Assembly: GCA_902800065.1 (NCBI GenBank)
Contig: CADCDE010000006.1
Location: 1 to 64,000 of the forward strand
DNA: 64,000 nucleotides
Reading direction: 5' to 3'
From: an uncultured Ruminococcus sp.
GTDB taxonomy: Bacteria > Bacillota > Clostridia > Oscillospirales > Acutalibacteraceae
The notes beneath the pieces are model-generated. The model was not told the origin of the DNA. It did not search any database and was given only the letters and a program-made list of their open reading frames with translations. This document shows positions 62,366 to 64,000 of this stretch, piece after piece. Both the position numbers and the translations under genes were made by a program. Each line of letters opens with the position of its first letter. Positions within the stretch are counted from its first letter, which is position 1.

Positions 62366-64000
62366 TCAAAAGTCAAATTCTGTGTTGACGGCATCACTCG
62401 GCATTCTCCAGTCACCTCTTGGTGAAAGTGTTACCGTACCGACTTTCGGACCGTCAGGCAGGCATGAACGCTTGAACTGCTGTGAGAAGAATCTCCTTAA
62501 AAATGTCTTGAGCCATTTTCTGATAGTTTCATCATCATATACACCATTGAAAGCTATCTTTGCCAATCTGAATATTTTTTTCGGTGTAAAGCACTGTCTC
62601 ACAAGATAATACAAGAAAAAGTCATGCAGTTCATAAGGTCCGACTAAATCTTCTGTTTTCTGTGAAATCTCTCCGTCTTTGGGCGGTAAAAGTTCAGGAC
62701 TTACAGGTGTATCAAGTATATCAAGCAATGCTTTTTTCAAGTCACCCTCGGAATGTTCAGCCTCAAATGCCGTCAGGTGACGTACAAGAGTTTTCGGGAT
62801 AGATGCATTGACAGCGTACATTGACATATGGTCACCGTTATATGTAGCCCAGCCGAGAGCTAATTCCGACAAGTCACCTGTGCCAATGACAAAACCGCCT
62901 GTTTTATTGGCTATATCCATTAAAACCTGTGTACGTTCCCTTGCCTGACCATTCTCGAATGTAACATCAAGAATCTCCATACTTTGTCCTATATCCTCAA
63001 AATGTTGTGTGACAGCTTTTGAGATATTTATATCTTTGAATGATACTCCATAGCTTTCGGCTAAAATTTCCGCATTGCTTTTTGTACGTTTCGTTGTACC
63101 AAAGCATGGCATTGTCACGGCAATTATATCTTTCCTGTCACGCTTTAACATATCCATTGCATGAACAGCGACAATCAAAGCCAATGTCGAATCCAATCCC
63201 CCCGACAAGCCTATTACAACGGATTTCACATTTGTATGCTGTATTCTCGTGGCAAGTCCTGTTGCCTGAATGGTGAGAATTTCTTCACAGCGTTCATCAA
63301 GATTGGATTTATTTGTCGGCACAAACGGTGTTTTGCTGAAATGCCTGTTCAATTTCAAATCCTTCACAGGCAAGTGAAAAACACATTTCTCAAAATTGTC
63401 CTCACCGACAAATGTATTGGCTTTTGCACGTTCATTTTCCATTTTCTGCAAGTCAACATCCGCATATATGATTCCTGTGTCAAATCTCTTTGACTCTGCT
63501 AAAATACTTCCGTTTTCGCATATCAGATTATGACCTGAAAAAACTAAATCCTGTGTGCTTTCGCCAAGTCCTGCACTTGTATAAACATACGCTGAAAGCA
63601 GTCTTGCCGACTGAGATTTTACCAACATTCGCCTGTAATCAGCCTTTCCGATAACTTCATCACTTGCTGAAAGATTTGCAATTATCGTTGCACCGTTTAA
63701 AGCCAATTTTCCTGAAGGGGGTTCAGCTGTCCATAAATCTTCGCATATCTCAACACCCAATTTAAATTCAGGCATTTCCACACACTGAAAAATAACATTT
63801 TTTCCAATCTCAGTCAATTGAGTATCTTCACCACTGAACATGTCCATATTTATAAATTCATCTTTTGATGGTGTAAAATGCCTTAACTCATAAAATTCGG
63901 AATAGTTCGGGATATATTTTTTCGGCACTAATCCCAACAACTCCCCTTGACAAATAACTGCCGCACAATTATACAAGCCTGAATTTGCCCTGACAGGCAA
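62366..64000 (-). CDS. nadE: Glutamine-dependent NAD+ synthetase (5' end outside window)
   Basis: The frame continues past the window edge; 544 residues seen. N-terminal nitrilase-type glutaminase domain with catalytic Cys in GVEICEDLWT, then the ATP pyrophosphatase domain with SGGLDSTLAL (PP-loop) and GDLSELALGW. Makes NAD+ from deamido-NAD+ with ammonia channelled from glutamine. The missing part should hold the first glutaminase strands with Glu and Lys. Ends close to the topA terminator. Confidence 0.95.
   Translation of the reverse strand: MPVRANSGLYNCAAVICQGELLGLVPKKYIPNYSEFYELRHFTPSKDEFINMDMFSGEDTQLTEIGKNVIFQCVEMPEFKLGVEICEDLWTAEPPSGKLALNGATIIANLSASDEVIGKADYRRMLVKSQSARLLSAYVYTSAGLGESTQDLVFSGHNLICENGSILAESKRFDTGIIYADVDLQKMENERAKANTFVGEDNFEKCVFHLPVKDLKLNRHFSKTPFVPTNKSNLDERCEEILTIQATGLATRIQHTNVKSVVIGLSGGLDSTLALIVAVHAMDMLKRDRKDIIAVTMPCFGTTKRTKSNAEILAESYGVSFKDINISKAVTQHFEDIGQSMEILDVTFENGQARERTQVLMDIANKTGGFVIGTGDLSELALGWATYNGDHMSMYAVNASIPKTLVRHLTAFEAEHSEGDLKKALLDILDTPVSPELLPPKDGEISQKTEDLVGPYELHDFFLYYLVRQCFTPKKIFRLAKIAFNGVYDDETIRKWLKTFLRRFFSQQFKRSCLPDGPKVGTVTLSPRGDWRMPSDAVNTEFDF

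Overview
The window looks like a chromosomal segment of a low-GC anaerobic Clostridia, most likely a Ruminococcus-type member of the Oscillospiraceae. The evidence is a SCIFF ranthipeptide with its radical-SAM maturase, the ntp-type V/A-ATPase operon, FabV, a TIGR04086 protein, VTC/DUF4956 genes, AGGAGG-type ribosome binding sites with frequent TTG/GTG starts, and secreted starch-binding-like proteins ending in an NTGD-TM-KKK tail as seen in R. bromii. The genus is an inference. The first ~716 bases have clearly higher GC and different codon use and do not fit the rest.

Layout. 1-2092: 3' part of an NAD(P)H-hydrate repair gene joined in frame, without its catalytic end, to a secreted Ig/FN3-like protein (chimera or transfer junction). 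2498-5118 (-): a COG4586/4587/3694 ABC-2 exporter. 5462-7697: a zinc-ribbon membrane protein and a PP2C-like phosphatase. 7918-12911 (-): one apparent operon with an OmpR-like regulator and a sensor kinase that have both lost their phospho-acceptor residues, then a VTC-domain protein, a DUF4956 membrane protein and a Cthe_2159-like lipoprotein. 13098-17462 (-): leuS and leuCD. 17605-21172: a Crp/Fnr regulator, lipoprotein, esterase and fabV. 21223-23548: a decayed HAD gene, a DUF1540 mini-protein, an AIM24-like protein and a zinc-ribbon protein. 23926-28459: surface proteins, including a three-repeat starch-binding-like protein, and a TraB/GumN lipoprotein. 28631-36151: a cell-surface glycan locus (EpsG, polyprenyl-phosphate sugar transferase, TagGH-type exporter, GT4, BIG2 protein, IspD/TarI). 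37595-46147: a complete nine-gene V/A-ATPase operon with a Na+-type ion site in subunit K. 46199-50474 (-): an OhrR-like MarR and a binding-protein-dependent sugar importer without its own ATPase. 50736-54644: TIGR04086, scfA, scfB, then an overlapping C5-methylase/Eco47II-type restriction pair. 54772-62305: an XRE membrane protein, infC-rpmI-rplT with an L20-type leader and an ATT-started infC, an AroK-like kinase, a SpoU methylase, dprA and topA. 62366-64000 (-): 3' part of glutamine-dependent nadE.

Intergenic regions carry a family of short palindromic mobile-like elements with one shared core and three kinds of terminal inverted repeat. Many operons start at sigma-A-type promoters with 16-18 bp spacers, several of the extended -10 type (TGnTATAAT). 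No tRNA, rRNA, CRISPR array or transposase gene was seen.
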